The notes under the pieces were generated by a model. That model worked only from the letters and a program-made list of their open reading frames with translations. It had not been told where the DNA came from and made no database searches. Positions 55,741 through 64,000 of a stretch of DNA of 64,000 nucleotides are shown piece by piece (within the stretch, counting starts at the first letter, position 1; every line of letters begins with the position of its first letter). The translations under genes were made by a program, and so were the position numbers. Source of the DNA: Micrococcales bacterium 72-143. Lineage in GTDB: Bacteria; Actinomycetota; Actinomycetes; Actinomycetales; Microbacteriaceae. The stretch lies in the NCBI GenBank assembly GCA_001898835.1, contig MKVM01000001.1, forward strand, positions 1,234,466 to 1,298,465, written 5' to 3'.

Positions 55741-55925
55741 GACGCACGCTCCTGCTTGATGCGATCGACGTCGGCGCGAGAGAACAGGAAGGGTCCGCGG
55801 ACGCCGCGGTGCTTCTTGATGGGGTCCAGCGCTCCGCGCTTGACCATCTTCGAGACGGCCGATGGTGACTTGAAGCCGAGCTCGCGCTGCACCTGCGCAG
55901 TGTCGAGCAGTTCTTCATCGTTCAT
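55737..55925 (-). CDS. Excisionase/Cro-like winged-helix protein
   Basis: 62 aa. LDTAQVQRELGFKSPSAVSKMVKRGALDPI...GPFLFSRADVDRI is a MerR/Xis-type helix-turn-helix. First gene of the leftward early operon, divergent from the repressor with the 91-bp control region between them. In integration-dependent-immunity phages the gene in this position acts as Cro. Confidence 0.8.
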   Translation of the reverse strand: MNDEELLDTAQVQRELGFKSPSAVSKMVKRGALDPIKKHRGVRGPFLFSRADVDRIKQERAS

Positions 55926-55933
55926 AGTGTTGG

Positions 55934-55954
55934 ATCATCGCACATTGTGCGATC
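55934..55954. promoter_or_regulatory. Main operator between repressor and early operon
   Basis: Contains the perfect palindrome ATCGCACA-T-TGTGCGAT (55937-55953), 12 bp upstream of the Xis/Cro-like start. The same 21-bp stretch with one mismatch recurs at 50346-50366. Two further direct repeats GGCACAASGTT lie at 55956-55966 and 55990-56000. Confidence 0.75.
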
Positions 55955-56016
55955 TGGCACAAGGTTGCGATCTGGCCGTATTGCAAGCGGGCACAACGTT
56001 ATGCGAGAATCGCCCC

Positions 56017-56320
<304 letters not shown>

Positions 56321-56367
56321 ATGGCCCGAACGACCGGGCCGAAGAACAAAGATAGCATGACCGCGAC

Positions 56368-56865
56368 ATGACTTCATCCGCCCCCTCCCCCGCCCCGGTC
56401 CGCCTCGAGGAGGGCGAGCTCGCCCCCGACTTCACCCTCGCCGACCAGCACGGCGAGCCCCTCACGCTCTCGCAGCTGCGCGGCGGCAAGGTCATCCTCT
56501 ACTTCTACGGCGAGGCCGGCACCCCGGCCTGCACCGGCCAGGCATGCGACTTCCGCGACCGGCTCGACGCCTTCACGGCCGAGGGCTACCGCGTGGTCGG
56601 GGTGTCGCGGGATGAGGTGCGCGCCATCGCGAAGATGGCGCGCGAGGAGCACCTCGCCTTCCCCCTCCTCGCCGACCCCGACCGGCACGTGCACGAGCTG
56701 TACGGCACCTTCGGCGAGAAGCAGCTGTACGGGCGCACGGTGCACGGCGTCATCCGGGCGACCTTCGTGATCGACGAGGCGGGCGTCATCGAGCGCGCCT
56801 TCTACAACATCAAGGCCACCGGCCACGTCGCGATGCTGCGGAAGCGGCTGGGCCTGCCGGCCTGA
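56368..56865 (+). CDS. bcp: Thioredoxin-dependent peroxiredoxin (Bcp/PrxQ type)
   Basis: 165 aa. Reduces peroxides in the cytoplasm. Peroxidatic Cys and the resolving Cys five residues on in GTPACTGQACDFRD, with GVSRDEV and FVIDEAGVI as in Bcp proteins. Directly right of the tRNA-Lys; convergent with putA, 27 bp apart. Confidence 0.93.
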   Translation: MTSSAPSPAPVRLEEGELAPDFTLADQHGEPLTLSQLRGGKVILYFYGEAGTPACTGQACDFRDRLDAFTAEGYRVVGVSRDEVRAIAKMAREEHLAFPLLADPDRHVHELYGTFGEKQLYGRTVHGVIRATFVIDEAGVIERAFYNIKATGHVAMLRKRLGLPA

Positions 56866-56892
56866 GGGTCGGTCAGCGCGGCCGAGGGGCGG

Positions 56893-59800
56893 TCAGCGCA
56901 GCGGGAGGGCGTCGACGAGGGCGCTCGGGGTGCCGAAGCGGTGCGCCGTGATCGAGACCGCCTGCTCGCGCAGGAAGGGCAGCAGCTCCACGCGACCGGA
57001 CTCGGTGACCGGGCCGTCGTAGACGGCGAGGTCGGGGCGGCCGCCCACCGCCGCGAGCAGGTCCTCCGCGCGCCCGCCGAGCAACCGGATGCGGGCGTCG
57101 CGGAGGCCGGCCGCCTCGCGGTGGAACGTGTCGGCATCCTCGGTGCGGATGCCGACACCGGCCGCGCGGAGGGTCGCCTCCTCGGACGGCGAGAGGGCCG
57201 CGCTCGACGACAGGGTGAGGGTCGAGCCGCTCAGGAGGCCCGCGAGGATCACCCGCGCCACCTCCACGGGATCCGCGCCGGACTCGGCGCGCACGGTGAC
57301 GGGCACGGTCCGGTAGCGGAAGGCGTTGCGCTCGGCCGTGAGGCCGGTGACGTCGCGCACGGTGCCGAACTCCGCGTCCCAGGCGCGGCGGTCGCTCGCG
57401 GCGGCGCGCAACAGCATCCCGCGCGCCTCCGGGTCGCGGGCGCCGAACACCGAGACGATGCGATCGGCGGGCGGGGCGAGGGCCGGCACGGCCTCCGCCG
57501 CGGGGACGGGGCGCACGGTGCCGAGCCCGAGCAGGTAGTTGGGGCCGCCGGCCTTCGCGCCGGGTCCGACGACGGAGCGCTTCCAGCCGCCGAACGGCTG
57601 GCGCTGCACGATCGCGCCCGTCGTGCCGCGGTTGACGTAGAGGTTGCCGGCCTCGACCCGGTCGACCCAGCGCGCGATCTCGCCCGCGTCGAGCGAGTGG
57701 AGCCCCGCGGTGAGCCCGTAGTCGACGGCGTTCTGCAGCTCGAGCGCCTCGTCGAGGGTGGCCGCCTGCATGATGCCGAGCACGGGCCCGAAGTACTCGG
57801 TGAGGTGGAACTCGGATCCGGGGCGCACGCCGGTCTTGATGCCGGGGCTCCACATCCGCCCCTCCTCGTCGAGCCGGCGCGGCTCGAGCAGCCAGCTCTC
57901 GCCCGGCGCGAGCCGGGTGAGCGCGTCGAGCAGCTTGCCCTCGGCGGGGGCGATGATCGGGCCCATGCGGCTGGCGGGGTCGGCCGCTTCGCCGACCGGC
58001 ATCGAGCGCACGGCGTCGAGCAGCTGCTCGCGGAACCGCCGCGAACCGGCGACCGAGCCGACGAGGATGACGAGCGACGCGGCCGAGCACTTCTGCCCCG
58101 CGTGGCCGAAGGCCGAGGAGGCGACGTCGCGCACCGCGAGGTCGAGGTCGGCCGAGGGCGTCACGACGATGGCGTTCTTGCCGCTCGTCTCGGCGAGCAG
58201 CTTGACGCCCGGGCGGAAGGTGCGGAACAGCTCCGCCGTCTCGTAACCGCCCGTGAGGATCACCTGGTCGACGCGCTCGTCGGCGATGAGCGTCTCGCCG
58301 AGCCACGACTCGCCGAGCACCACGAACTGCAGCACCTCGCGCGGCACCCCCGCATCCCACAGCGCCTCCGCGAGCACGGCGGCGGTGCGCGCGGTGCGAC
58401 GGGCCGGCTTGAACACCACGGCCGACCCGGATGCGAGGGCCGAGAGCGTCGAGCCGCCCGGGATGGCGAGGGGGAAGTTCCACGGCGGCACGACGAGCGT
58501 CACGCGGGCGGGCACGAACTCCGCGCCGTCGAGCTGCTCGAGGTCGAGCGCCCGCTCGGCGTAGTAGTGCGCGAAGTCGACGACCTCGGACACCTCGGGG
58601 TCCGACTGGTCGACCGTCTTGCCGCCCTCCGCGGCCATGATCTCCACGAAGGAGCCGCGGCGCTCCTCGAGCAGCTCGCCCGCGCGGTGCAGGATGGCGG
58701 CGCGCTCGGCCGCGCCCCGCTCGGCCCACGGCACCGCGGCGCCGACGGCGGTGGCAAGCACGCGGTCGACCCCCGCGGCGTCCGGGATCGTGGACGCCGC
58801 GACGGTCGCGGCCCCGAGCCGGGTGGTGCGCGAGCGCTCGAGCGCCGCGCGGGCCCAGCCGCGGTTGGCGGCGACGGCGGGATCGGTGTCGGGCGCGTTG
58901 CGGAATCCCGACTCGGCGGGCGCGGGCGGCTGCGTGCGGTCCTGCACGCGATGCGGCGGAGGCACGGCATCGTCGACGTCGGCGAGCGAGGCGAGGAAGC
59001 GGTCGCGCTCGCGGGCGAACAGCTGCTCGGAGCTCGCCAGCTCGAACACGGCGGACATGAAGTTCTCCGAGCTCGCGCCCTCCTCCAGCCGTCGGATGAG
59101 GTACGCGATCGCCGAGTCGAAATCGGATGCCGCGACGACGGGCGTGTAGAGCAGCAGGGCGCCGACGTCGCGGCGCACGGCCTCCGCCTGGGCGGGCGCC
59201 ATGCCGAGCAGCATCTCGATCTCGACGGCGTCCGCGACGCCCCGCTCGGTCGCGAGGTGGCGGGCGTAGGCGAGGTCGAAAAGGTTGTGGCCGGCGACCC
59301 CGAGGCGCACGTCGGCGACGTGCTCGGGGCGCAGGGCGGCGTCCAGCACGCGCTTGTAGTTGGCGTCGGTGGCCTGCTTGCTGTGCCAGGTCGCGAGCGG
59401 CCAGTCGTGCAGCGAGGCGTCGACGCGCTCCATCGGCAGGTTGGCGCCCTTCACGAGGCGCACCTTGATGCCCGCGCCGCCGGCCTCGCGGCGGGCGTGC
59501 GCCCACTCGCGCAGCCGCAGGTAGGCGCCGAGCGCGTCGGGCAGGTAGGCCTGCAGCACGATGCCCGCCTCGAGGCTCCGCAGCTCGGGCCGGTCGAGGA
59601 TGCGCTGGAAGACCGCGATCGTCAGGTCGAGGTCCTTGTACTCCTCCATGTCGAGGTTGACGAACTTGGCGGGAGTGGCCTCCGCCGCCTGCTGGAAGAG
59701 CGGGGTGAGCGCCCCGACGATGTCGTCGACGGCCTCGTCGAACGCCCACGGCGAGTGCGGGGCGACCGTCGCGGAGACCTTGATGGAGACGTAGTCGACG

Positions 59801-60348
59801 TCGTCGCGCGCGAGCAGCCGGCGGGTGCCCTCGAGCCGGCGGTTCGCCTCGTGGGCGCCGAGCACGGCCTCGCCGAGCAGGTTGACGTTCGGGCGGGCGC
59901 CGCGAGCGCGGATGCGGCGGAGCGCGCGCCCGAGCCCGGGGTCGTTCGCGTCGATCACGAGGTGGGCGACCATCCCGCGCAGCACGCGGCGGGCGATCGG
60001 CACGACGACGCCCGGCAGGATCGGCGCGACGAGCCCGCCCAGGCGGAGCGCGGTGCGCAGCGGCCAGGCGAGGAAGCGCGGCGGTCGCTTCGCGAGGCGC
60101 GCGAGGGTGCGGGCGGCGACGCGCGAGTCCTCGGGGCGGATGACGCCGTCGACGAAGCCGACCGCGAAGTCGAGGCCGTCGGGGTCCTGCAGCAGCCCCG
60201 CGAGGTTCTTCGCGGAGGAGTCGACGGGCAGCTCGGCGGCCGCGGCGAGCCAGCGGCGCACCTGGGCGACGACCGCGTCGGCGGTCGCCTCGTGGTCGAC
60301 GGATGCGGCGGGAGCGGATGCGGCGGATGCGGGCTTCGGCGGGGTCAC
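56893..60348 (-). CDS. putA: Bifunctional proline dehydrogenase / P5C dehydrogenase
   Basis: 1151 aa. Oxidises proline to glutamate. N-terminal PRODH barrel about residues 60-430 (VSIKVSATVAPHSPW, NLDMEEYKDLDLT, RLVKGANLPMERVDA, EIEMLLGMAP) and C-terminal ALDH about 490-960, with catalytic Cys in FGHAGQKCSAASL and VVPPWNFPLAIPGGS. A further ~150-residue C-terminal region has no motif I recognise. GTG 60348 preferred over ATG 60402, which lies within the control region. Divergent LysR gene is the likely activator. Confidence 0.93.
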   Translation of the reverse strand: MTPPKPASAASAPAASVDHEATADAVVAQVRRWLAAAAELPVDSSAKNLAGLLQDPDGLDFAVGFVDGVIRPEDSRVAARTLARLAKRPPRFLAWPLRTALRLGGLVAPILPGVVVPIARRVLRGMVAHLVIDANDPGLGRALRRIRARGARPNVNLLGEAVLGAHEANRRLEGTRRLLARDDVDYVSIKVSATVAPHSPWAFDEAVDDIVGALTPLFQQAAEATPAKFVNLDMEEYKDLDLTIAVFQRILDRPELRSLEAGIVLQAYLPDALGAYLRLREWAHARREAGGAGIKVRLVKGANLPMERVDASLHDWPLATWHSKQATDANYKRVLDAALRPEHVADVRLGVAGHNLFDLAYARHLATERGVADAVEIEMLLGMAPAQAEAVRRDVGALLLYTPVVAASDFDSAIAYLIRRLEEGASSENFMSAVFELASSEQLFARERDRFLASLADVDDAVPPPHRVQDRTQPPAPAESGFRNAPDTDPAVAANRGWARAALERSRTTRLGAATVAASTIPDAAGVDRVLATAVGAAVPWAERGAAERAAILHRAGELLEERRGSFVEIMAAEGGKTVDQSDPEVSEVVDFAHYYAERALDLEQLDGAEFVPARVTLVVPPWNFPLAIPGGSTLSALASGSAVVFKPARRTARTAAVLAEALWDAGVPREVLQFVVLGESWLGETLIADERVDQVILTGGYETAELFRTFRPGVKLLAETSGKNAIVVTPSADLDLAVRDVASSAFGHAGQKCSAASLVILVGSVAGSRRFREQLLDAVRSMPVGEAADPASRMGPIIAPAEGKLLDALTRLAPGESWLLEPRRLDEEGRMWSPGIKTGVRPGSEFHLTEYFGPVLGIMQAATLDEALELQNAVDYGLTAGLHSLDAGEIARWVDRVEAGNLYVNRGTTGAIVQRQPFGGWKRSVVGPGAKAGGPNYLLGLGTVRPVPAAEAVPALAPPADRIVSVFGARDPEARGMLLRAAASDRRAWDAEFGTVRDVTGLTAERNAFRYRTVPVTVRAESGADPVEVARVILAGLLSGSTLTLSSSAALSPSEEATLRAAGVGIRTEDADTFHREAAGLRDARIRLLGGRAEDLLAAVGGRPDLAVYDGPVTESGRVELLPFLREQAVSITAHRFGTPSALVDALPLR

Positions 60349-60433
60349 GGCAGCAGTATGCGGGCGCGCATCCCGTAAGGTATAGCAACGAATTCTTTGC
60401 AATATCCATCAGAATCGCTAAAGGATCGATCGC

Positions 60434-61327
60434 ATGCTCGACGTCCGCCGCCTCGCCCTCCTGCGCGAGCTCGCTCTCCGCGGCACGATCGCGGCTGTCG
60501 CCGCCGCCCTGCACCAGACCCCCTCGGCGGTGTCGCAGCAGCTCGCGCAGCTCGAGCGCGAGGCCGGGGTGCCGCTGCTGCGCAAGGCCGGCCGGCGCCT
60601 GCAGCTCACCCCGCAGGCCGAGATCCTCGTGGGACGCACAGAGGAGATCCTCGCGGCGCTCGAACGCGCCGACACGGAGCTCGCGGCCTCCCTCGAGCAG
60701 GCGACCGGCGTCATCCGGGTGGCGATCTTCCAGTCGGTCGCGCTCGCCCTGCTGCCCGCCGCGCTCGACGTGCTCGAGCGCGAGCACCCCGCGCTCACGG
60801 CCGTCGTCACCCAGCGCGAGCCCGAGACCGCCCTGCACGAGACCTTCGCGCGCGACTTCGACCTCGTCATCGCCGAGGAGTACCCGGGGCACGCGGCGCC
60901 CCAGCTCGCCGGGCTCGACCGGCGTCCCCTCACGACCGACGCCATCCGTCTCGCGGTGCCCCCGGGCGGCTCGGGCAGGTTCGCCATCCGCGACATCCGG
61001 GATGCGCGGGACGCCCCCTGGGTCATGGAGCCGCACGGCGCGGCCTCGCGTCACTGGGCCGAGCAGGCCTGCCGACGGGCGGGCTTCGAGCCGCAGGTGC
61101 GCTTCGAGACGGCCGACCTGCAGGCGCATGTGCGACTCATCCAGACGGGGCACGCCGTCGCGCTGCTGCCCGACCTCATCTGGCAGGGCGCCGACCCCAC
61201 CGTCGACCTCGTCGACCTCGAAGGCGGGCCACGGCGCACCGTGTTCACCTCGACGCGAGTCGCCTCCGCGGGCCACCCCGCGGTCGTCGCGGTCCGCGAC
61301 GCGCTCGACCGGGCCGCGACCCCGTAG
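60434..61327 (+). CDS. LysR-family regulator divergent from putA
   Basis: 297 aa. HTH (LRELALRGTIAAVAAALHQTPSAVSQQLAQLEREAG) and a substrate-binding domain. ATG 60434 with AAGGAT upstream. The 85-bp divergent region has the imperfect dyad GGTATAGCAA...TTGCAATATCC at 60,380-60,408, a likely LysR box. Adjacent, divergent arrangement suggests control of proline use. Confidence 0.92.
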   Translation: MLDVRRLALLRELALRGTIAAVAAALHQTPSAVSQQLAQLEREAGVPLLRKAGRRLQLTPQAEILVGRTEEILAALERADTELAASLEQATGVIRVAIFQSVALALLPAALDVLEREHPALTAVVTQREPETALHETFARDFDLVIAEEYPGHAAPQLAGLDRRPLTTDAIRLAVPPGGSGRFAIRDIRDARDAPWVMEPHGAASRHWAEQACRRAGFEPQVRFETADLQAHVRLIQTGHAVALLPDLIWQGADPTVDLVDLEGGPRRTVFTSTRVASAGHPAVVAVRDALDRAATP

Positions 61328-61334
61328 CGCCGCC

Positions 61335-62831
61335 TCAGCGACCGCGCGTCGGTGCGAGGAGGCGCATGCGGCAGGCGAGCTCGACCGCGAAGCGCTCGTC
61401 GGGGTCCTCGAGGTCGAGGCCGAGCGAGGTCTCGAGGCGACGGACCCGGTAGTTGACGGCGTTCGGGTGCAGGTTCAGCTCGGCCGCCGCACGCACGAGC
61501 GAGTTGCGGTGGCCGAGGTAGGCCGCGAGGGTGCGCACCGCGATGTCCGACTTCTCGGGCCCGAGCGCGTCGAGGGGCGCGAGCAGGTCGTCAAGCAGCC
61601 GGCGGCTGAGCGGCGAGGCGTAGAACTCGAGCAGCACGCGGCGCAGGCCCGTGACATCCGTCGCCCGCGCCTCGCCGAGCCGCCCGCCCGCGATGGCCGC
61701 CTCGACGGCGATGCGCGCCTCCGCGGCCGACTGGCGCAGCCCCGAGGCCCCGACCTGCGGGGTCCCCAGCCCGAGCGTGTACACCCAGTCGCCGCCCGCC
61801 GTCGCGGTCGCGTAGTCGCGGATGCGCTCCCCCGCCTCGCGCAGCCGCCGCTGGTGGTCGCCCGCCCCGTGCTGCTCGCTCGAGACGAGGATGACGTCGT
61901 CGTGGATGAGCGCGACGTGCCAGGCCTCCTCCCGCTCGTGCAGCGACTGCAGAGCGAAGAGCTCGACGGCGGGCCCCACCGAGCGCGGGGCCCGCAGCTC
62001 GGGGTCGCGGCGATGGGTCGGGCGCAGCCAGCCGACCACGTGGGAGAGCGGCAGCGGGAATCCCAGCCGAGCAGCCTCGGCCCCGAAGCCGTCGAGCCGG
62101 CTCGACTCGGCGTAGATGAGCTCGATGAGGAGGTCGGCGCGCGACTGGGTCGGGGCGAAGCGCTCGCCGAGCTCGTGCTGGAGGGCGCGCGACAGGGTCG
62201 CCGCGATCACCGGCACGGCGACGAACACCGCCGCGTCTGCGGTCGCGGCGACGAGCCGGCCCACCGGCAGCTCGCCGATGCACACGGCGTCGCGGTCCGT
62301 CCAGGCGACCGTCGCATCCTCGACGAGCGAGAGCTCCGTGCCGAGCGCGCCGGAGGCCGCGGCGAGGACGCCCTCCGACCCCGCCCCCTCCGTCGCCGCT
62401 GCGGAGGCGAGCTCGATCGCGCGCTCGGCGCGGGCGAGCGCGTCGGCCGCGCCGCCCCGCACGATGCGGTCGATGACGACCGCGAGCTCGGACGCGGTCG
62501 CCTCGTCCGCCATCAGCACGGGCACCGCGCCGCGCGCGGCGAGCTGGCGCGCGGTCTCGGCGAGCGGGAAGGCACCCGCGAAGACGAGTCCCGCGAAGCG
62601 GCGCGCGATCGCCTGCCGCACGGCGATGTCGACCTGGTAGGCGGAGGGCAGCCGCCCCTCGGATGCGCCCACGATCACGAGACTGCCGACGGGCGCATCC
62701 TCGAGCTCGCCGACGGTCGCGATCTCGATGCGCGTGATGCGGGCACCGGTCTGCGGACCGGCCATGTGCCGGATGCCGATCCGGTCCGCCTGCGCGAGCA
62801 GCAGCTCCACTCCATCTTGTTCCACGAGCAC
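61335..62831 (-). CDS. PucR/CdaR-family transcriptional regulator
   Basis: 498 aa from GTG 62831. N-terminal PucR ligand domain (GVELLLAQADRIGIRHMAGPQTGARITRIEIATVGELEDAP), GGDEF-like middle, C-terminal HTH_30 (LAAYLGHRNSLVRAAAELNLHPNAVNYRVRRLETSLGLDL). An in-frame ATG at 62864 is possible; GTG is preferred because CATACT lies at -10 distance just upstream, suggesting a leaderless start. Divergent from the DUF917 gene, as such pairs often are. Confidence 0.9.
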   Translation of the reverse strand: MLVEQDGVELLLAQADRIGIRHMAGPQTGARITRIEIATVGELEDAPVGSLVIVGASEGRLPSAYQVDIAVRQAIARRFAGLVFAGAFPLAETARQLAARGAVPVLMADEATASELAVVIDRIVRGGAADALARAERAIELASAAATEGAGSEGVLAAASGALGTELSLVEDATVAWTDRDAVCIGELPVGRLVAATADAAVFVAVPVIAATLSRALQHELGERFAPTQSRADLLIELIYAESSRLDGFGAEAARLGFPLPLSHVVGWLRPTHRRDPELRAPRSVGPAVELFALQSLHEREEAWHVALIHDDVILVSSEQHGAGDHQRRLREAGERIRDYATATAGGDWVYTLGLGTPQVGASGLRQSAAEARIAVEAAIAGGRLGEARATDVTGLRRVLLEFYASPLSRRLLDDLLAPLDALGPEKSDIAVRTLAAYLGHRNSLVRAAAELNLHPNAVNYRVRRLETSLGLDLEDPDERFAVELACRMRLLAPTRGR

Positions 62832-62898
62832 AGTATGCGCACATACCTGGTGCCGATCGCACATTGAGGCACCCCTGGGCGCTCCCTACTGTCGGACC

Positions 62899-64000
62899 AT
62901 GCCGCACTCCCCCGAGCGACCGGGCCCCGAACTCCGCCTCATCGCGCGCGACGACGTCGCCGCCCTCGCGGCGGGCGCCGCCATCTTCGGAACGGGCGGC
63001 GGCGGCGCCGTGCACACCGTGCAGCTCGCGGTCGAGATCGCGATCGAGGAGCACGGATCGGTGCCGCTCATCGGCATCGACGAGCTCGGACCGGGCGACG
63101 CCGCGATCGTGCTGTCGGCGATCGGCGCACCCTCCGTCGGCATCGAGATGCTCGGCGCGGGCGGCCAGGCCGAGACGATCGTGCGCGAGGTCGAGCGGAT
63201 GACGGGCACGCGCGTGACGGCCGTGATGGCGGCCGAGATCGGCGGCAGCAACGGTGTCGCCCCGGTCGGCTGGGCCGCCCGGCTCGGCATCGCGGTGCTC
63301 GACGCCGACGGCATGGGCCGCGCCTTCCCCGAGGCGACCATGATCTCGATGAACGTCGCCGGCATGCCGAGCGAGTGGGCGGTGATGGCCGACGCGGTCG
63401 GCAACCTGTCGACGCTCCGCGTCATCAGCATGGCGTGGCTCGAGCGCCACGCACGCGCCATCACGGTCGCGAGCGGCGGCATCTCGCTCGGCGCCCACTA
63501 CCTGCTCACCCGCGAGACCGCGCCCGGCGCCGTCATCGAGGGCACCGTGAGCCGCGCGATCGAGGTCGGCCGCGCGCTGCTCGCCTCCCCCGAGCCCGTC
63601 GAGGCGCTCGCGGAGACGCTCGACGCGGATGTCGTGGTGCGCGGCAAGCTCGTCGACGTCGAGCGGCGCACCGAGTCGGGCTTCACGCGCGGCTCGGTCA
63701 CCATCGAGGGCACGGGTGCCGACCGCGGTCGCCTCGTGCGCGTCGAGGTGCAGAACGAGAACCTCGTCGTGCTCGAGGACGGCCGGGTGACGGCGAGCGT
63801 GCCCGACCTCATCACGATCGTCGACGCCGAGACGGGCGAGGCCATCTCGACCGAGCTGCTGCGCTTCGGGCAGCGGGTCGCCGTGCTCGCCTGGGCGTGC
63901 GATCCGCTGTGGCGCAGCCCGCGCGGGCTCGAGCTCGCCGGGCCCCCCGCGTTCGGCTACGACATCCCCTACGTGCCCTTCGCACGCGCGACCGCGGAGG
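62899..64000 (+). CDS. DUF917-family protein (S-methyl-thiohydantoin desulfurase/hydantoinase-associated), partial
   Basis: At least 367 aa; it runs off the right edge. Begins LRLIARDDVAALAAGAAIFGTGGGGAVHTVQLAVE, the glycine-rich DUF917 opening; also LDADGMGRAFPEATMISMNVAG and VQNENLVVLEDG. The family accompanies hydantoinases and PucR regulators in nitrogen-heterocycle catabolism; the precise reaction here cannot be told. Confidence 0.88.
   Translation, partial: MPHSPERPGPELRLIARDDVAALAAGAAIFGTGGGGAVHTVQLAVEIAIEEHGSVPLIGIDELGPGDAAIVLSAIGAPSVGIEMLGAGGQAETIVREVERMTGTRVTAVMAAEIGGSNGVAPVGWAARLGIAVLDADGMGRAFPEATMISMNVAGMPSEWAVMADAVGNLSTLRVISMAWLERHARAITVASGGISLGAHYLLTRETAPGAVIEGTVSRAIEVGRALLASPEPVEALAETLDADVVVRGKLVDVERRTESGFTRGSVTIEGTGADRGRLVRVEVQNENLVVLEDGRVTASVPDLITIVDAETGEAISTELLRFGQRVAVLAWACDPLWRSPRGLELAGPPAFGYDIPYVPFARATAE

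Noticed and set aside
56941-60378. 1145-aa open frame on the plus strand opposite putA
   Set aside because: Arg/Gly/Ala-biased shadow frame from GC-rich third positions; the minus strand has clear PutA motifs throughout.

Overview
The window is chromosomal DNA of a high-GC actinomycete, most likely a member of the Microbacteriaceae. The support is indirect: very strong G/C bias at third codon positions, many GTG starts, GTGA/ATGA stop-start overlaps, two LAXTG-type cell-wall sorting signals, OtsA/OtsB trehalose synthesis, a DUF222/HNH repeat-family gene and a fused PutA. Only one RNA gene is visible, a tRNA-Lys(CTT). Most long ORFs on the opposite strand are GC-driven shadows and were left out.

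Host part, left arm (1-39.8 kb). First comes a truncated LuxR/AAA regulator, then the branched-chain amino-acid genes ilvC-ilvN-ilvB. These are separated from ilvD by a vapBC toxin-antitoxin pair and an orphan Phd-like antitoxin. otsB-otsA follow, then a sugar-isomerase-like gene, then a gene-free stretch with two 80-bp inverted-repeat elements. A TetR-MMPL-YhgE efflux operon sits behind two tandem 14-bp palindromic operators; the MMPL protein carries a degenerate ABC-ATPase domain. From 17.3 to 26.3 kb lies a gamma-glutamyl amine (polyamine/GABA-type) utilisation cluster: GntR/FadR regulator, SDR, aldehyde dehydrogenase, PuuD-like hydrolase, glutamine-synthetase-like ligase and a divergent APC permease. 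Its regulator and the 3' end of the SDR are partly duplicated upstream, next to a wall-anchored protein. Then come a CPBP protease, an FAD-linked oxidase, a secreted protein broken by an 8-bp tandem duplication, a DUF222 HNH protein, a D-serine-dehydratase-like PLP enzyme, an alpha/beta hydrolase and a 1619-aa wall-anchored protein with two catalytic-type domains. A broken AbiE-like nucleotidyltransferase/XRE pair abuts the phage attachment site.

Prophage (39,817-56,281, about 16.4 kb). A compact, apparently complete siphovirus genome is integrated in the 3' half of tRNA-Lys and bounded by a 36-bp direct repeat. Integrase is at the left end. The late genes run leftward on the minus strand: HNH, terminase, portal, fused protease-capsid, connectors, tail, a 364-aa tape measure, endolysin, holins. 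At the right end are a chain of very small overlapping early genes, a candidate origin inside a replication-initiator-like gene, a Xis/Cro-like gene and a divergent repressor. The repressor gene runs through the attachment site. As prophage it encodes 89 aa; in the excised circle the same frame would run on to 108 aa, ending in ...TRLAA, with its stop overlapping the integrase GTG start. This is the layout of integration-dependent immunity, described in some mycobacteriophages, in which the viral repressor carries a C-terminal ssrA-like degron that integration removes. It is the most interesting system in the window.

Host part, right arm (56.3-64 kb). Peroxiredoxin, bifunctional proline catabolic PutA with a divergent LysR regulator, then a PucR-family regulator divergent from a DUF917 protein that runs off the window.
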